Shown: positions 54,310-63,285 of the stretch, one piece after another
How positions within the stretch are numbered: position 1 is the first letter of the stretch
How the letters are laid out: each line of letters starts with the position of its first letter
Assembly (NCBI RefSeq): GCF_000185505.1
Contig: NZ_GL622359.1
Coordinates: forward strand, 585,308-649,307
Length of the DNA: 64,000 nucleotides
DNA from: Pseudoramibacter alactolyticus ATCC 23263
GTDB lineage: Bacteria > Bacillota > Clostridia > Eubacteriales > Eubacteriaceae
Direction of reading: 5' to 3'
Translations under genes and position numbers: made by a program
The notes under the pieces: model-generated
The model's database searches: none
Told to the model about the DNA's origin: nothing
The model's input: only the letters and a program-made list of their open reading frames with translations

Positions 54310-56118
54310 CTAACTGTCAAGCTTCAATACCGCCATAAAGGCTTCCTGGGGCACTTCCACGCTGCCAACCTGCCGCATTCGTTTTTTCCCGGCTTTTTGT
54401 TTTTCCAGCAGCTTGCGTTTGCGGGTGATATCTCCGCCATAGCATTTGGCCAAGACGTCCTTTCGCAAAGCGGAAAGCGTCTGCCGCGCGACAATTTTAT
54501 TGCCGATAGCAGCCTGAATCGGAATCTCAAACATTTGTCTCGGAATGGTTTCCTTGAGTTTTTTGCAAATGACGCGGCCTCTGGTAATGGCTTTTTCTTT
54601 GGGGAAAATAAACGACAAGGCGTCCACAATATCTCCGTTGAGCAAAATATCCATTTTCACCAAATCAGCTTCGCGGTATTCTTTCACCTCATAATCCAGC
54701 GAGGCATAGCCCCGGGTTCGCGATTTGAGCGCATCAAAAAAGTCGTAGACAATTTCGTTCAGCGGCAATTCATAATGCACCGAAACCCGTGTTTCCTCCA
54801 GATATTCTATATTGATATAGATTCCTCGGCGCTCCTGGCACAGTTCCATCACCGTCCCCAGATAATCGCTGGGCACCATGATCGTCGCATTGACAATCGG
54901 CTCTTCCATGTGTTCAATCTCCGAGGGATCCGGCAAATTGGCAGGATTATCCACCCAAAGCAATTCACCGTCGGTTTTAAGCACTTTATAAATCACGGAA
55001 GGTGCCGTCGTCACTAAATCCAAATTAAATTCCCGCTCTAACCGTTCCTGGATGACATCCATGTGCAGAAGTCCCAAAAAACCGCAACGGAAACCAAACC
55101 CCAAAGCGATAGACGTTTCTGCTTCGTACAGCAGTGACGCGTCGTTGAGCTGGAGCCTTGCCAATGCTTCTTTGAGATCTTCATATTTGGCACCATCTGC
55201 CGGATAAATCCCGCAATATACCATAGGAATCACTTTTTTATATCCGGGAAGCGGATCTGCTGCCGGGCGCGTCACTTCCGTGATGGTATCACCGACACCA
55301 ATATCACCGACGGTTTTAACGCCGGCCACCACATAGCCGACATCGCCGGCCTGCAATCTATCTCCCGGATACAATTGATTTTCAAAAAAACCGACTTCTT
55401 CTACATCAAACTGCAAATTTCCGGCCATCAAATGACAGCGCATACCGGCTTTGATGGTCCCCTCGACAATGCGCACCGAGGCAATCACACCGCGATATTG
55501 ATCGTAATACGAGTCGAAAATCAAAGCCTTTAATGGGGCGTCGACATCTCCGGTCGGTGCCGGCACATTGTGAACAATATCTTCAAGTACTTCGTCAATA
55601 TTGATATCGGCTTTTGCAGAAATCAGCGGCGCATCTTCTGCCGGCAGACCAACGATGTCCTCAATTTCCCCTTTAACGCGGTCCGGTTCAGCCGATGCCA
55701 AATCAATTTTATTGATCACCGGCAGAATTTCCAGATCATTGTCCAATGCCAAATAGACGTTGGCAATGGTTTGTGCCTCAATCCCCTGAGAAGCATCCAC
55801 CACCAAAACGGCTCCCTCACAAGCTGCGAGTGACCGGGAAACTTCATAGGTAAAGTCAACGTGACCCGGCGTGTCGATCAGATTCAAGATATACTCATTG
55901 CCGTCTTTTGCTTTGTACAAAAGGCGAATGGCCTGCAGCTTGATGGTGATTCCGCGTTCCCGTTCCAATTCCATATTGTCCAAAAGCTGATCTTCCATAT
56001 CATGGGCCGAGATCAGTCCTGTCTTTTCGATAAGCCGATCGGCCAGCGTCGATTTGCCGTGATCGATATGTGCAATAATCGAAAAATTGCGCGTTCTTTC
56101 CTGTTGTGTCAAAGACAT
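54310..56118 (-). CDS. lepA: Elongation factor 4 (LepA)
   Basis: A 602-residue ribosomal back-translocase GTPase. G-motifs are [17 protein letters not shown] and NKIDL. LepA-specific blocks are [14 protein letters not shown] and the C-terminal [22 protein letters not shown] (in parts). Length matches the family. AAGGA precedes the ATG. It is divergent from rpsT, a common Firmicute layout. Confidence 0.97.
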   Translation of the reverse strand: MSLTQQERTRNFSIIAHIDHGKSTLADRLIEKTGLISAHDMEDQLLDNMELERERGITIKLQAIRLLYKAKDGNEYILNLIDTPGHVDFTYEVSRSLAACEGAVLVVDASQGIEAQTIANVYLALDNDLEILPVINKIDLASAEPDRVKGEIEDIVGLPAEDAPLISAKADINIDEVLEDIVHNVPAPTGDVDAPLKALIFDSYYDQYRGVIASVRIVEGTIKAGMRCHLMAGNLQFDVEEVGFFENQLYPGDRLQAGDVGYVVAGVKTVGDIGVGDTITEVTRPAADPLPGYKKVIPMVYCGIYPADGAKYEDLKEALARLQLNDASLLYEAETSIALGFGFRCGFLGLLHMDVIQERLEREFNLDLVTTAPSVIYKVLKTDGELLWVDNPANLPDPSEIEHMEEPIVNATIMVPSDYLGTVMELCQERRGIYINIEYLEETRVSVHYELPLNEIVYDFFDALKSRTRGYASLDYEVKEYREADLVKMDILLNGDIVDALSFIFPKEKAITRGRVICKKLKETIPRQMFEIPIQAAIGNKIVARQTLSALRKDVLAKCYGGDITRKRKLLEKQKAGKKRMRQVGSVEVPQEAFMAVLKLDS

Positions 56119-56269
56119 GTATCAATCCTTCTTTTAATTTTTTTCTACATCCGAATGGGCGTTGTTATCTTAACACAGAGCCGCTTTCGCTTGCAAATAC
56201 CCCCTCTCCGGCTCACAAATATACTTGATGAAAGTCATTTGTAAATCCAGGGGCGATTGAAAATTTTTC

Positions 56270-56298
56270 TTGTTTTCAATAACGGCCTGTGCTATACT
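56270..56298 (+). promoter_or_regulatory. Promoter of rpsT
   Basis: -35 TTGTTT (56270-56275), 17-nt spacer, -10 TATACT (56293-56298, 5/6). Confidence 0.6.
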
Positions 56299-56336
56299 TT
56301 TCACGTTAACAATAAATGAGGAGGTACGGTACTTCA

Positions 56337-56603
56337 ATGGCTAATATCAAATCAGCAATGAAGAGAGCAAAAACCAACGAAATTGCCCGCATGCGCAACA
56401 AAGCTGTTCGCACGAACCTAAAGACAGTCGAAAAGCAATTTAAGGCTGTTATTTCAGAAGGCGACGCGGCAAGGGCTCAGGATGCATTCAACACAGCTGC
56501 AAAGCGTTTGGATCAGGCTGTTGCCAAACATGTCATTCACAAAAATGCGGCATCGCGCAAAAAGAGCCAGTTGGCAAAAGCGCTCAACAAAGTCACTGCC
56601 TAA
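56337..56603 (+). CDS. rpsT: Ribosomal protein bS20
   Basis: An 88-residue basic small-subunit protein. ANIKSAMKRAKTNEIARMRN and the C-terminal HKNAASRKKSQLAKALN are the S20 pattern. The start at 56337 follows GAGGAGG by 12 nt, a rather long spacing; seven extra upstream codons are not supported. Monocistronic, with its own promoter and terminator. Confidence 0.97.
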   Translation: MANIKSAMKRAKTNEIARMRNKAVRTNLKTVEKQFKAVISEGDAARAQDAFNTAAKRLDQAVAKHVIHKNAASRKKSQLAKALNKVTA

Positions 56604-56632
56604 TCTCGTTTATTCCCTAACACGTGTCTCGG

Positions 56633-56654
56633 GCGGCCGTTCGGCCGCTTTTTT
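56633..56654 (+). terminator. Terminator after rpsT
   Basis: GCGGCC-GTTC-GGCCGC hairpin and six T, 30 nt past the stop codon. Confidence 0.9.
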
Positions 56655-56668
56655 ATTTGTCCGTTTTC

Positions 56669-57685
56669 CTATGCCAGGCGCATCATAAACAGTTCGATGC
56701 CCAGTTCCGGATCGATGGCACCGGTTTTCATTGACAGATCCAGGTCTCCGAGTGCAATCATCAATCCCCGAAGCTTGTTAAAACCGTATTTTCTGGAGCG
56801 GTCGGCCATCTTTTTGACCACAAAAACCGGACGCCCCACTTTTTTGGCAATCATGTTCACCGGCATACGCCGATGCGACAGTAAACACACCTGCATCATC
56901 GTCCGGATTTGCCCTGCCAATAATCCAAAAACCCCAAAAGGCGATTCCCCCTGAAGATAAAAACGCCCGAGCATTTCAATCGCTCCGGCCATATTGCCTC
57001 CCAGCGCATGATCAATCATTTTAAAAATATTATCATCAACGGCGTCCGGCACCACCTCTGCCACATCCTGGTGTTGTACCAGCTCTTCAGCTCCCAGATA
57101 GTCAATCAACTGGGCCACGCGGTTATCGATCATCGCCATGTCACAGGCATCACTGGTGAGATATCGGGTCCTTTCGATCAGATTTCGCAGCGTGCGTGTG
57201 CCGATTTTTTTATGCGCGCGTTTAAAGCGCATCGCAATCCAGTTTTCAAGTTCCACCATATTCAGCTTTTCATAATCGACAACCGCAGCGACCTTTTTAA
57301 GTGTTTTATAAACTTTTTTTCGTTTATCCGGTTTGCTGTCGTGCACGATCAAAATCGTCGACGGCTCCGGATTCTCCAGATACGCACAGAAAGCATCCGC
57401 GGTTTTGGTGTCCGAGCTGTGACAAAGTCCGGTCTCTTCTCGCAGCACAACAACACGATGCTCGCTCATCATCGGCAGCTGGCGGCAACTGGCAATCACT
57501 TCCCCGATTTCAAAATCTTTATTTTTAAAATACATGACGTTCAGCTGGTTAAGTCCCTCGGGAATAACCGTTTGAATCAGCTGTTTTTCCATCATTTTAG
57601 CAATGTATTCTTCCGGGCCGGTAAACAAATAGATATTGGCCGGCTGGCCGCTGCGCATTTGCTTCATCAATTCTTGATATTTCAT
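56669..57685 (-). CDS. holA: DNA polymerase III subunit delta
   Basis: A 338-residue clamp-loader subunit that opens the sliding clamp. NIYLFTGPEEYIAKMMEKQL (in parts) and the C-terminal helical collar (LLAGQIRTMMQVCLL, KKMADRSRKYGFNKL) fit HolA. The ATG at 57685 has AAGGA 6 nt upstream; an alternative ATG at 57733 overlaps the comEC stop but has no site. It follows comEC, the typical Firmicute order. Confidence 0.92.
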   Translation of the reverse strand: MKYQELMKQMRSGQPANIYLFTGPEEYIAKMMEKQLIQTVIPEGLNQLNVMYFKNKDFEIGEVIASCRQLPMMSEHRVVVLREETGLCHSSDTKTADAFCAYLENPEPSTILIVHDSKPDKRKKVYKTLKKVAAVVDYEKLNMVELENWIAMRFKRAHKKIGTRTLRNLIERTRYLTSDACDMAMIDNRVAQLIDYLGAEELVQHQDVAEVVPDAVDDNIFKMIDHALGGNMAGAIEMLGRFYLQGESPFGVFGLLAGQIRTMMQVCLLSHRRMPVNMIAKKVGRPVFVVKKMADRSRKYGFNKLRGLMIALGDLDLSMKTGAIDPELGIELFMMRLA

Positions 57686-57729
57686 ATATTTCCTTTTGAT
57701 GCTGTTTAATCTTTCTTGAAACTTTTTAT

Positions 57730-59925
57730 TCATTCGTAGGTTTTAATTTTAAGTGCTTTCCCATTTGTGATCAATTCGACAGCACCGTTTTGATCCGTTC
57801 GATAACATTGTGCCCCTGATCGGCGGATTCTTTTAAGCACTGCCGATGTCGGATGCCCGTACCAATTGTGCTGTCCCACAGAGATGACCGCAATCACCGG
57901 CGTGACAGACTTTAAAAAAGCGGCAGATGTCGCGCTGGCACTCCCATGATGCCCGACCTTCAACACGTCCACATCAATGGCCTGCGGATCCAATCGGAGC
58001 TCCGTTTCAATACCGGCATCGCCTGTAAATAAAAATGATCGCCGCCCATACTGCAGACGCAAAATCATTGAAACTTCATTTTGTTGGTCATCAGGAACCG
58101 CTTCAATATTGCGCTCCGGCCACAGCACCGCCACCTGCAAGCCATCTTTCGTCTTTAAATCGTCGCCTTGGGCCAACACAGCCACCGGAATTTTCTTTTG
58201 ACGCCTCAACCATCCATTGTATTTCGTCGAAACATAAATCTTATCAATCGGAATCTTCCAAGCCAGCTCCTCAATCCCCTGGGCGTGGTCGGCGTGATTG
58301 TGAGAAATAAACGCGCCATCCAGATGCGTAATTCCCTTGCTGTAAAGTGCCGGCAAGAGCACCTGTTCGGATATGGGCGTTCGCTCTGCATTTTCCCCCG
58401 GAATTCTGTCTTCATATCCGCCGCCATCAATCAGATAAGCGCCGCCGGCCGGCGTTTCAATCAATGCGGCGTCGCCCTGCCCCACATCCAAATAGGTAAT
58501 CTTTAACCCCTGCGGCAGCCATCCCGGCAATAAGGTCAAAAAAATTAAAAGCGGCAGCCCGATCGAAACCACCATAACCTGCCGATAATGCCGAAGGTTA
58601 AAATAGCCCGCAGCGAGCAACGCAAACATGACAATCAAAAGAAATGCCGCAAGCGACAGTGCTCCACCGTGAAAGTTGAAAAAAGCCAATGCACGCAACC
58701 GATCAGTCAACGCAAAAATGAACTTTGCCAATAGCGATGGCAAAATGACCATCACCTGTGCCAGCTCCGGAAACACCATCAGGAAAGGAATCACAACAAA
58801 GGCCAGGATTAATAAAATGCCGACAAGCGGCACCACAAGCAGATTTCCCACGAGCCCAATCACATTCACCGTTTGAAAATAATATAACGTCGCCGGCAAG
58901 GTGCCGATCGTGGCTGCTATTGTCAAGCCGATAGACTGAACGAGCCATTTCCCGCAACGTGACCGAATGTCCAAGCCGCGGGTCACGCGATAAACCAACG
59001 GTCGGTACAGCAGAATGATCCCCAACACCGCCCCGAAGCTCATCTGAAAGCTGACACTCCAGAGTTGATACGGCGCAACGGCAAGAATGATCATCGCCGC
59101 CACACACAAAGCCGAAAGCCGATCCACATGACGTTTTGTTATCCGTCCCCAAAACGGAATCATCAGCATGATTGCCGCCCGAACCACGGATACCGCAAAG
59201 CCGGTCAATACAATATAAAAGCCAACGGCCACAGCGGTCATCGCCATGACCTGTGCTTCTTTGCGCCCCATCGCCTTGAACAACCACCAGACGGCTACAC
59301 ATAGATAACCAACATGCAGTCCCGAAACAGCTAACACATGCGCAATCCCAGCATCAGCAAATGTTTCCCGCAATTGGGTATCTCCCTGAAGATCACCAAA
59401 AAGAATGCCTGTTAACAAATGAGCCACGCGTTGATTAAAATATTGATTACAAGCCGCTGTCAAACTTTTTCTTAATTTCAATATCGAAAAAATCGGTGAA
59501 TACCATTGCCCCGCGATGGTCACTTTATGTTTATATGGCACATAAATTTGTGCTGAAATCCCCCTTGATTTTAAATAGCGTCGGTAATCAAAACCGCCGG
59601 GATTCCGACGTCCATTTGGAAGCGTCAGCGCTCCTTCGGTTCTGACGATATCTCCAGGCTGCAGCGTCTTTAAATAGCCTTTTCTGCCAAAACATGACAC
59701 AGATGTCATGACCTTGCCATGAATCCGTTCCCCATTGATAACCGGTTTGCCCAATACAAAGCGCACCTGCTGTCTATGACGAGTCGGGAGCGTTTCAACA
59801 ACCCCAGTAATTCGAATTGTTTTCCCGATATAGGCATCATAAACCGTTGATTTTCCATCAAAAAAACCGACACAAAGGATCATAAATATCATGCCTGCTA
59901 TGATCCAAATGGCCGGTCTTTTCAT
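57730..59925 (-). CDS. comEC: DNA-uptake channel protein ComEC/Rec2
   Basis: A 731-residue polytopic membrane protein moving single-stranded DNA into the cell. Domains: an N-terminal DUF4131-like OB region (about 20-160), the Competence domain with HVLAVSGLHVGYLC and several membrane helices (170-450), and a C-terminal metallo-beta-lactamase domain (about 480-731) with VGQGDAALI, DGGG and SHNHADHAQGI, the metal ligands of the putative DNA nuclease. It appears intact. comEA, normally just upstream, is not present, so competence is not shown by this gene alone. Confidence 0.95.
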   Translation of the reverse strand: MKRPAIWIIAGMIFMILCVGFFDGKSTVYDAYIGKTIRITGVVETLPTRHRQQVRFVLGKPVINGERIHGKVMTSVSCFGRKGYLKTLQPGDIVRTEGALTLPNGRRNPGGFDYRRYLKSRGISAQIYVPYKHKVTIAGQWYSPIFSILKLRKSLTAACNQYFNQRVAHLLTGILFGDLQGDTQLRETFADAGIAHVLAVSGLHVGYLCVAVWWLFKAMGRKEAQVMAMTAVAVGFYIVLTGFAVSVVRAAIMLMIPFWGRITKRHVDRLSALCVAAMIILAVAPYQLWSVSFQMSFGAVLGIILLYRPLVYRVTRGLDIRSRCGKWLVQSIGLTIAATIGTLPATLYYFQTVNVIGLVGNLLVVPLVGILLILAFVVIPFLMVFPELAQVMVILPSLLAKFIFALTDRLRALAFFNFHGGALSLAAFLLIVMFALLAAGYFNLRHYRQVMVVSIGLPLLIFLTLLPGWLPQGLKITYLDVGQGDAALIETPAGGAYLIDGGGYEDRIPGENAERTPISEQVLLPALYSKGITHLDGAFISHNHADHAQGIEELAWKIPIDKIYVSTKYNGWLRRQKKIPVAVLAQGDDLKTKDGLQVAVLWPERNIEAVPDDQQNEVSMILRLQYGRRSFLFTGDAGIETELRLDPQAIDVDVLKVGHHGSASATSAAFLKSVTPVIAVISVGQHNWYGHPTSAVLKRIRRSGAQCYRTDQNGAVELITNGKALKIKTYE

Positions 59926-59970
59926 TTGTTCAATCCCTACGATTCAAAATACAAACTCAATTATTTTTTA

Positions 59971-59979
59971 ATTATATCA
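59971..59979 (-). promoter_or_regulatory. Extended -10 promoter of comEC
   Basis: Minus-strand TGATATAAT: TGn plus TATAAT, about 45 nt before comEC. Weak -35. Confidence 0.5.
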
Positions 59980-60043
59980 TCGTCTGCCTTTCATCGCCAC
60001 AAAAGATTCTATATTTATTGTAAAAATCCTTTTAAAATCAAAT

Positions 60044-60076
60044 AAAAAGGGAAATGCAATTCTGCATTCCCCTTTT
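60044..60076 (-). terminator. Terminator after rpsU-yqeY
   Basis: An AAAAGGGGAATGCA / TGCATTTCCCTTTTT hairpin with a GAAT loop, just after yqeY on the minus strand. Confidence 0.8.
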
Positions 60077-60081
60077 ATCAC

Positions 60082-60528
60082 TTAGGCTAATTTTGCTCGG
60101 ACAATCTGATTGACAATCTTCCCGTCAGCTGCACCTTTGATTTTTGGCATCAGTGCTTTCATGACATTTCCCATATCTTTCATGCTCGCGGCACCGACTT
60201 CCTGAATGGTTTCATCAACAATTGCTGCAATTTCCGCTTGCGACAATTGTTTTGGAAGGTAGGCTTCAATGATTGCCATTTCGGCCCTTGTCTGTTCGAT
60301 TAAATCATCTCGTCCAGCTTTTGTAAACTCGTCCAGCGCATCTTTGCGCTGTTTGTACTGTTTGCTGATGATGGCCCGAATATCCGTTTCCGGCAATACA
60401 TCAACACGTTGATCCTTCTCTTTCTGAAGAATCGCCGCGCGCATCATTGTAATTGTCGATTTGCGGACTTTATCCTTGGCTTTCATCGCTGTTTTCAGAT
60501 CAGCAAGAAGCTGCTCTTTTAATGCCAA
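60082..60528 (-). CDS. yqeY: GatB/YqeY domain protein
   Basis: A 148-residue helical protein of the YqeY family, related to the tail domain of the GatB amidotransferase subunit. MRAAILQKEKDQRV, IEAYLPKQLSQAEI and the C-terminal MGNVMKALMPKIKGAADGKIVN (in parts) are family features. Its function is unknown; tRNA-related roles are suggested by the fold. It seems to start at TTG, with GGATG rather far upstream. It follows rpsU by 16 nt, as in other Firmicutes. Confidence 0.9.
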   Translation of the reverse strand: MALKEQLLADLKTAMKAKDKVRKSTITMMRAAILQKEKDQRVDVLPETDIRAIISKQYKQRKDALDEFTKAGRDDLIEQTRAEMAIIEAYLPKQLSQAEIAAIVDETIQEVGAASMKDMGNVMKALMPKIKGAADGKIVNQIVRAKLA

Positions 60529-60544
60529 ACTTATGCCACATCCT

Positions 60545-60730
60545 TTATCTGTGTTTCTTCATTTTTCTTTTTCTGGCCGCTTCAGACTTCTTTTTGCGCT
60601 TAACACTCGGTTTTTCGTAGTGCTCACGTTTGCGAATTTCAGACATGACACCTGCCATGGCCGTCTTTCTTTTGAAACGTCTTAACGCGCTTTCCAGAGA
60701 TTCATTCTCACGTACTCTAACTTCTGACAT
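60545..60730 (-). CDS. rpsU: Ribosomal protein bS21
   Basis: A 61-residue, very basic small-subunit protein. [19 protein letters not shown] (in parts), [14 protein letters not shown] and the Arg/Lys-rich end are the S21 pattern. GGAAGGGGGG precedes the ATG. It is transcribed from a full-consensus promoter together with yqeY. Confidence 0.96.
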   Translation of the reverse strand: MSEVRVRENESLESALRRFKRKTAMAGVMSEIRKREHYEKPSVKRKKKSEAARKRKMKKHR

Positions 60731-60796
60731 TCTTATCCCCCCTTCCTTGGTTAAAACTACCCTTGGAAATCAGTTGATATGGGTTGGGCAATAGAC

Positions 60797-60825
60797 ATTA
60801 TATTTCAATCCTTAAATTTTGTCAA
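60797..60825 (-). promoter_or_regulatory. Full-consensus sigma-A promoter of rpsU-yqeY
   Basis: Minus-strand TTGACA (60820-60825), exactly 17 nt, TATAAT (60797-60802): a perfect match to consensus. The T-run of the preceding terminator adjoins the -35. Confidence 0.85.
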
Positions 60826-60826
60826 T

Positions 60827-60850
60827 AAAAAAGGGCAATTTCTTGCCCTT
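60827..60850 (-). terminator. Terminator after the prmA-rsmE-mtaB-HIT operon
   Basis: A perfect 8-bp stem AAGGGCAA/TTGCCCTT with a 4-nt loop and a T-run on the minus strand, 12 nt past the HIT gene. Confidence 0.85.
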
Positions 60851-60862
60851 CGTTCAACCGAA

Positions 60863-61207
60863 TTAGCCTGGTGGCCAAGCCATATTTCTGCCCGCCAGAA
60901 AATGAAAATGCACATGCGGCACCGTTTGTCCGCCAGCCTCTCCGCAATTGTTAACAACCCGAAAACCATCTTCCGCCACACCAAATTTAATCGCCAAACG
61001 GCTGATCACGGTTTGAATCTTTCCCATGATGGCATCTCCTGCCGGAATTGCCAAAATTGAAGTGTAATGCTTTCTGGGAATGATCACAATATGAATCGGT
61101 GCCTGAGGACTCACATCCTTAAAAGCGATAATATCTTTGTCTTCATAAACAATTTCTGACGGAATCTCGCCTTCAGCGATTCTGCAAAAAATGCAATCTT
61201 CTGCCAT
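60863..61207 (-). CDS. HIT-family nucleotide-binding protein (HINT type)
   Basis: A 114-residue histidine-triad protein. DCIFCRIAEGEIPSEIVYED (in parts) is the HINT start with a CxxC, and HVHFHFLAGR is the HIT motif. HINT enzymes hydrolyse adenosine phosphoramidates or acyl-adenylates. It follows mtaB by 15 nt and ends the operon. Confidence 0.93.
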   Translation of the reverse strand: MAEDCIFCRIAEGEIPSEIVYEDKDIIAFKDVSPQAPIHIVIIPRKHYTSILAIPAGDAIMGKIQTVISRLAIKFGVAEDGFRVVNNCGEAGGQTVPHVHFHFLAGRNMAWPPG

Positions 61208-61222
61208 GGGTCATTCTCCCCT

Positions 61223-62521
61223 CTATTCACCCACCATATAGGCTTGATCTTTTGAATATTGTAACATCAATTCTTGAATTTGTCCTATTTTTTTTCCGTC
61301 GGCGAACATCCGCACCGGAATATAATTAGGGGTGTGTCCTTCGATGCGGTGATTCGCTTGCAATTGCTCGAACAGCACTGGCATGCGCTCACCCGCATTC
61401 TCTTTAAGAAATGCTTGTTCTTGCTCGCGGGACAAAGCAATAAGGTCCTGACTGCGCCGGTGCTTCGTTGTCTCATCCACTTGACCTTCGAAATCGGCCG
61501 CCGGGGTTCCATGCCGCTTAGAATATTTAAAAACGTGCACCTTATAAAAATTAACAGCAGTCATAAAATCTTTTGTCGCTTGGAATTCTTCATCGGTTTC
61601 GCCCGGAAAACCGACGATAACATCTGTCGTAATGGCCGGCTTTGAAAAATACCGGCGGATCCGTTGGACAATTTCGAAATACTGCTCCGTCGTATAATGG
61701 CGATTCATACGTCGGAGCACGGCATCGCAGCCGCTTTGCAGCGACAAATGAAAATGAGGACAAAAGCTTTTAATCTCACTGAGCCCCGCGACAAAAGTCT
61801 CCGTCATCAAAAGCGGTTCAATGGATCCCAGACGAATGCGCGCCACACCGGGAATCGCATCCACGGCGCGAATCAAGGTGAGTAAATCGGGGCCTCCCGG
61901 CATATCCTTGCCGTAGGACGCAATGTGAATGCCCGAAAGCACAAACTCTTTAAATCCATCCGAAGCCAAAAGCTGGACTTCCTCACAAACAGAATCGATC
62001 CTGCGGCTGCGGATGCGCCCGCGGGCGTAGGGCACGATGCAATAGGTGCAGAATTGATTGCAGCCGTCCTGTACTTTTAAAAACGCCCGCGTATGCCGAC
62101 GGTGTTCGGCAATGGGCATATCCTCGAAAATATGCTGTTCACTAATATCCGACACATAAACTTGACGATGATGGTCTTCTTGGAACCGCGCCACCTCATC
62201 GACCACACGATTACGATGGGCCGTGCCCAAAATCAAATCCACCTCTTCAATTTTTGATATTTCTTCGGGGGCAACCTGGGCATAACAGCCAGCAGCGACA
62301 ATAACCGCATTGGGATTTTTTCGCCGCGCCTTGCGCAACATCTGCCGGCTCTTACGATCGCCGAGATGGGTCACAGTGCAGGTGTTCACCACATATACGT
62401 CCGCCGCTGTATCAAAAGGAACCACTTCATAACCGACTTTTAAAAAGCAGGCTTTCATCGATTCGGTATCAAAATCGTTAACTTTACATCCCAAATTATA
62501 AAATGCAACTTTTTTTTTCAT
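61223..62521 (-). CDS. mtaB: tRNA t6A37 methylthiotransferase MtaB
   Basis: A 432-residue radical-SAM methylthiotransferase turning t6A37 into ms2t6A37. The N-terminal UPF0004 domain holds three cluster cysteines (LGCKVNDFD, VNTCTVTH, AAGCYAQ); the radical-SAM motif is CNQFCTYC; a C-terminal TRAM domain follows. LGCKVN and the CNQFCTYCIVPYARG form are those of MtaB rather than MiaB. Its substrate is the product of the TsaB/TsaD pathway also encoded in this window. Confidence 0.94.
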   Translation of the reverse strand: MKKKVAFYNLGCKVNDFDTESMKACFLKVGYEVVPFDTAADVYVVNTCTVTHLGDRKSRQMLRKARRKNPNAVIVAAGCYAQVAPEEISKIEEVDLILGTAHRNRVVDEVARFQEDHHRQVYVSDISEQHIFEDMPIAEHRRHTRAFLKVQDGCNQFCTYCIVPYARGRIRSRRIDSVCEEVQLLASDGFKEFVLSGIHIASYGKDMPGGPDLLTLIRAVDAIPGVARIRLGSIEPLLMTETFVAGLSEIKSFCPHFHLSLQSGCDAVLRRMNRHYTTEQYFEIVQRIRRYFSKPAITTDVIVGFPGETDEEFQATKDFMTAVNFYKVHVFKYSKRHGTPAADFEGQVDETTKHRRSQDLIALSREQEQAFLKENAGERMPVLFEQLQANHRIEGHTPNYIPVRMFADGKKIGQIQELMLQYSKDQAYMVGE

Positions 62522-62547
62522 ATTCTCTTTTATTACTCATCCGCTTA

Positions 62548-63285
62548 TTATTGGCCAAATGCATAATTGATTTGAGCCAGTAAGACCATGCCGGCTGTTT
62601 CCGTTCTCAAGATGCGCCTGCCCAACGAAACGCTCTTTGCACCCGCTGCCTCCAGCCTTTCGACTTCTTCACGGGAAAATCCACCTTCCGATCCCACAAT
62701 CACGGCGATGTTTCGGTACTGTGTTCGCCCTTCAAGCACGGTTTGAAGAGGCCTGTCCATCTCGTGTTCATAGGCTATGATCACCAAATCAAAATCTGCC
62801 GCGATCTCACACATTCTTTGAAAGGCGACAGGCTCGTGCACCTGTGGTATTTTCCCTCGTTTGGATTGCTTAGCCGCCTCAAAGGCTATGCGCTGCCACC
62901 GACCGCATTTCCTGGCCACCTTATCCGGCTCCTCCAGTTTGGCCACACAAAAGGCCGAAACAAAAGGCACTACGCTGCTGATTCCCAATTCTGTGTTTTT
63001 CTGGACGATTTCATCCATTTTCTGACCTTTGGGCAATCCTTGAAACAACGTCACCGTGTAGGGCAATTCACCCGCAGACGGCCGTTTCTCTTGAATCACC
63101 GCCGTTAATTGTTCCTTTTCCCGACAGGTGATCAAACAATGATAGTCAAAACCGCTGCCATCACACACTTCAAAAAGCTCATTGTCGCGAATCCGCACCG
63201 CCTTAGCAGCATGTTTAAATTCTTCGCCGTCAATTATAATTTGATCGCCGTGAATCTGTTCCGGCTTCACAAAAAAACGATGCAT
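62548..63285 (-). CDS. rsmE: 16S rRNA (uracil(1498)-N3)-methyltransferase RsmE
   Basis: A 245-residue SPOUT methyltransferase for U1498 of 16S rRNA. An N-terminal PUA-like domain (MHRFFVKPEQI, FKHAAKAVRIRDNE) is followed by the knot region with VGSEGGFSREEVE and LGRRILRTETA, the SAM-binding loops. The ATG at 63285 overlaps the prmA stop by one nucleotide (TAATG); the longer in-frame ORF to 63321 lies within prmA and is rejected. Confidence 0.95.
   Translation of the reverse strand: MHRFFVKPEQIHGDQIIIDGEEFKHAAKAVRIRDNELFEVCDGSGFDYHCLITCREKEQLTAVIQEKRPSAGELPYTVTLFQGLPKGQKMDEIVQKNTELGISSVVPFVSAFCVAKLEEPDKVARKCGRWQRIAFEAAKQSKRGKIPQVHEPVAFQRMCEIAADFDLVIIAYEHEMDRPLQTVLEGRTQYRNIAVIVGSEGGFSREEVERLEAAGAKSVSLGRRILRTETAGMVLLAQINYAFGQ

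Noticed and set aside
53568-54320. A 250-codon minus-strand frame opposite malQ
   Set aside because: Shadow of a well-supported GH77 gene; it also runs through the malQ/lepA terminator.
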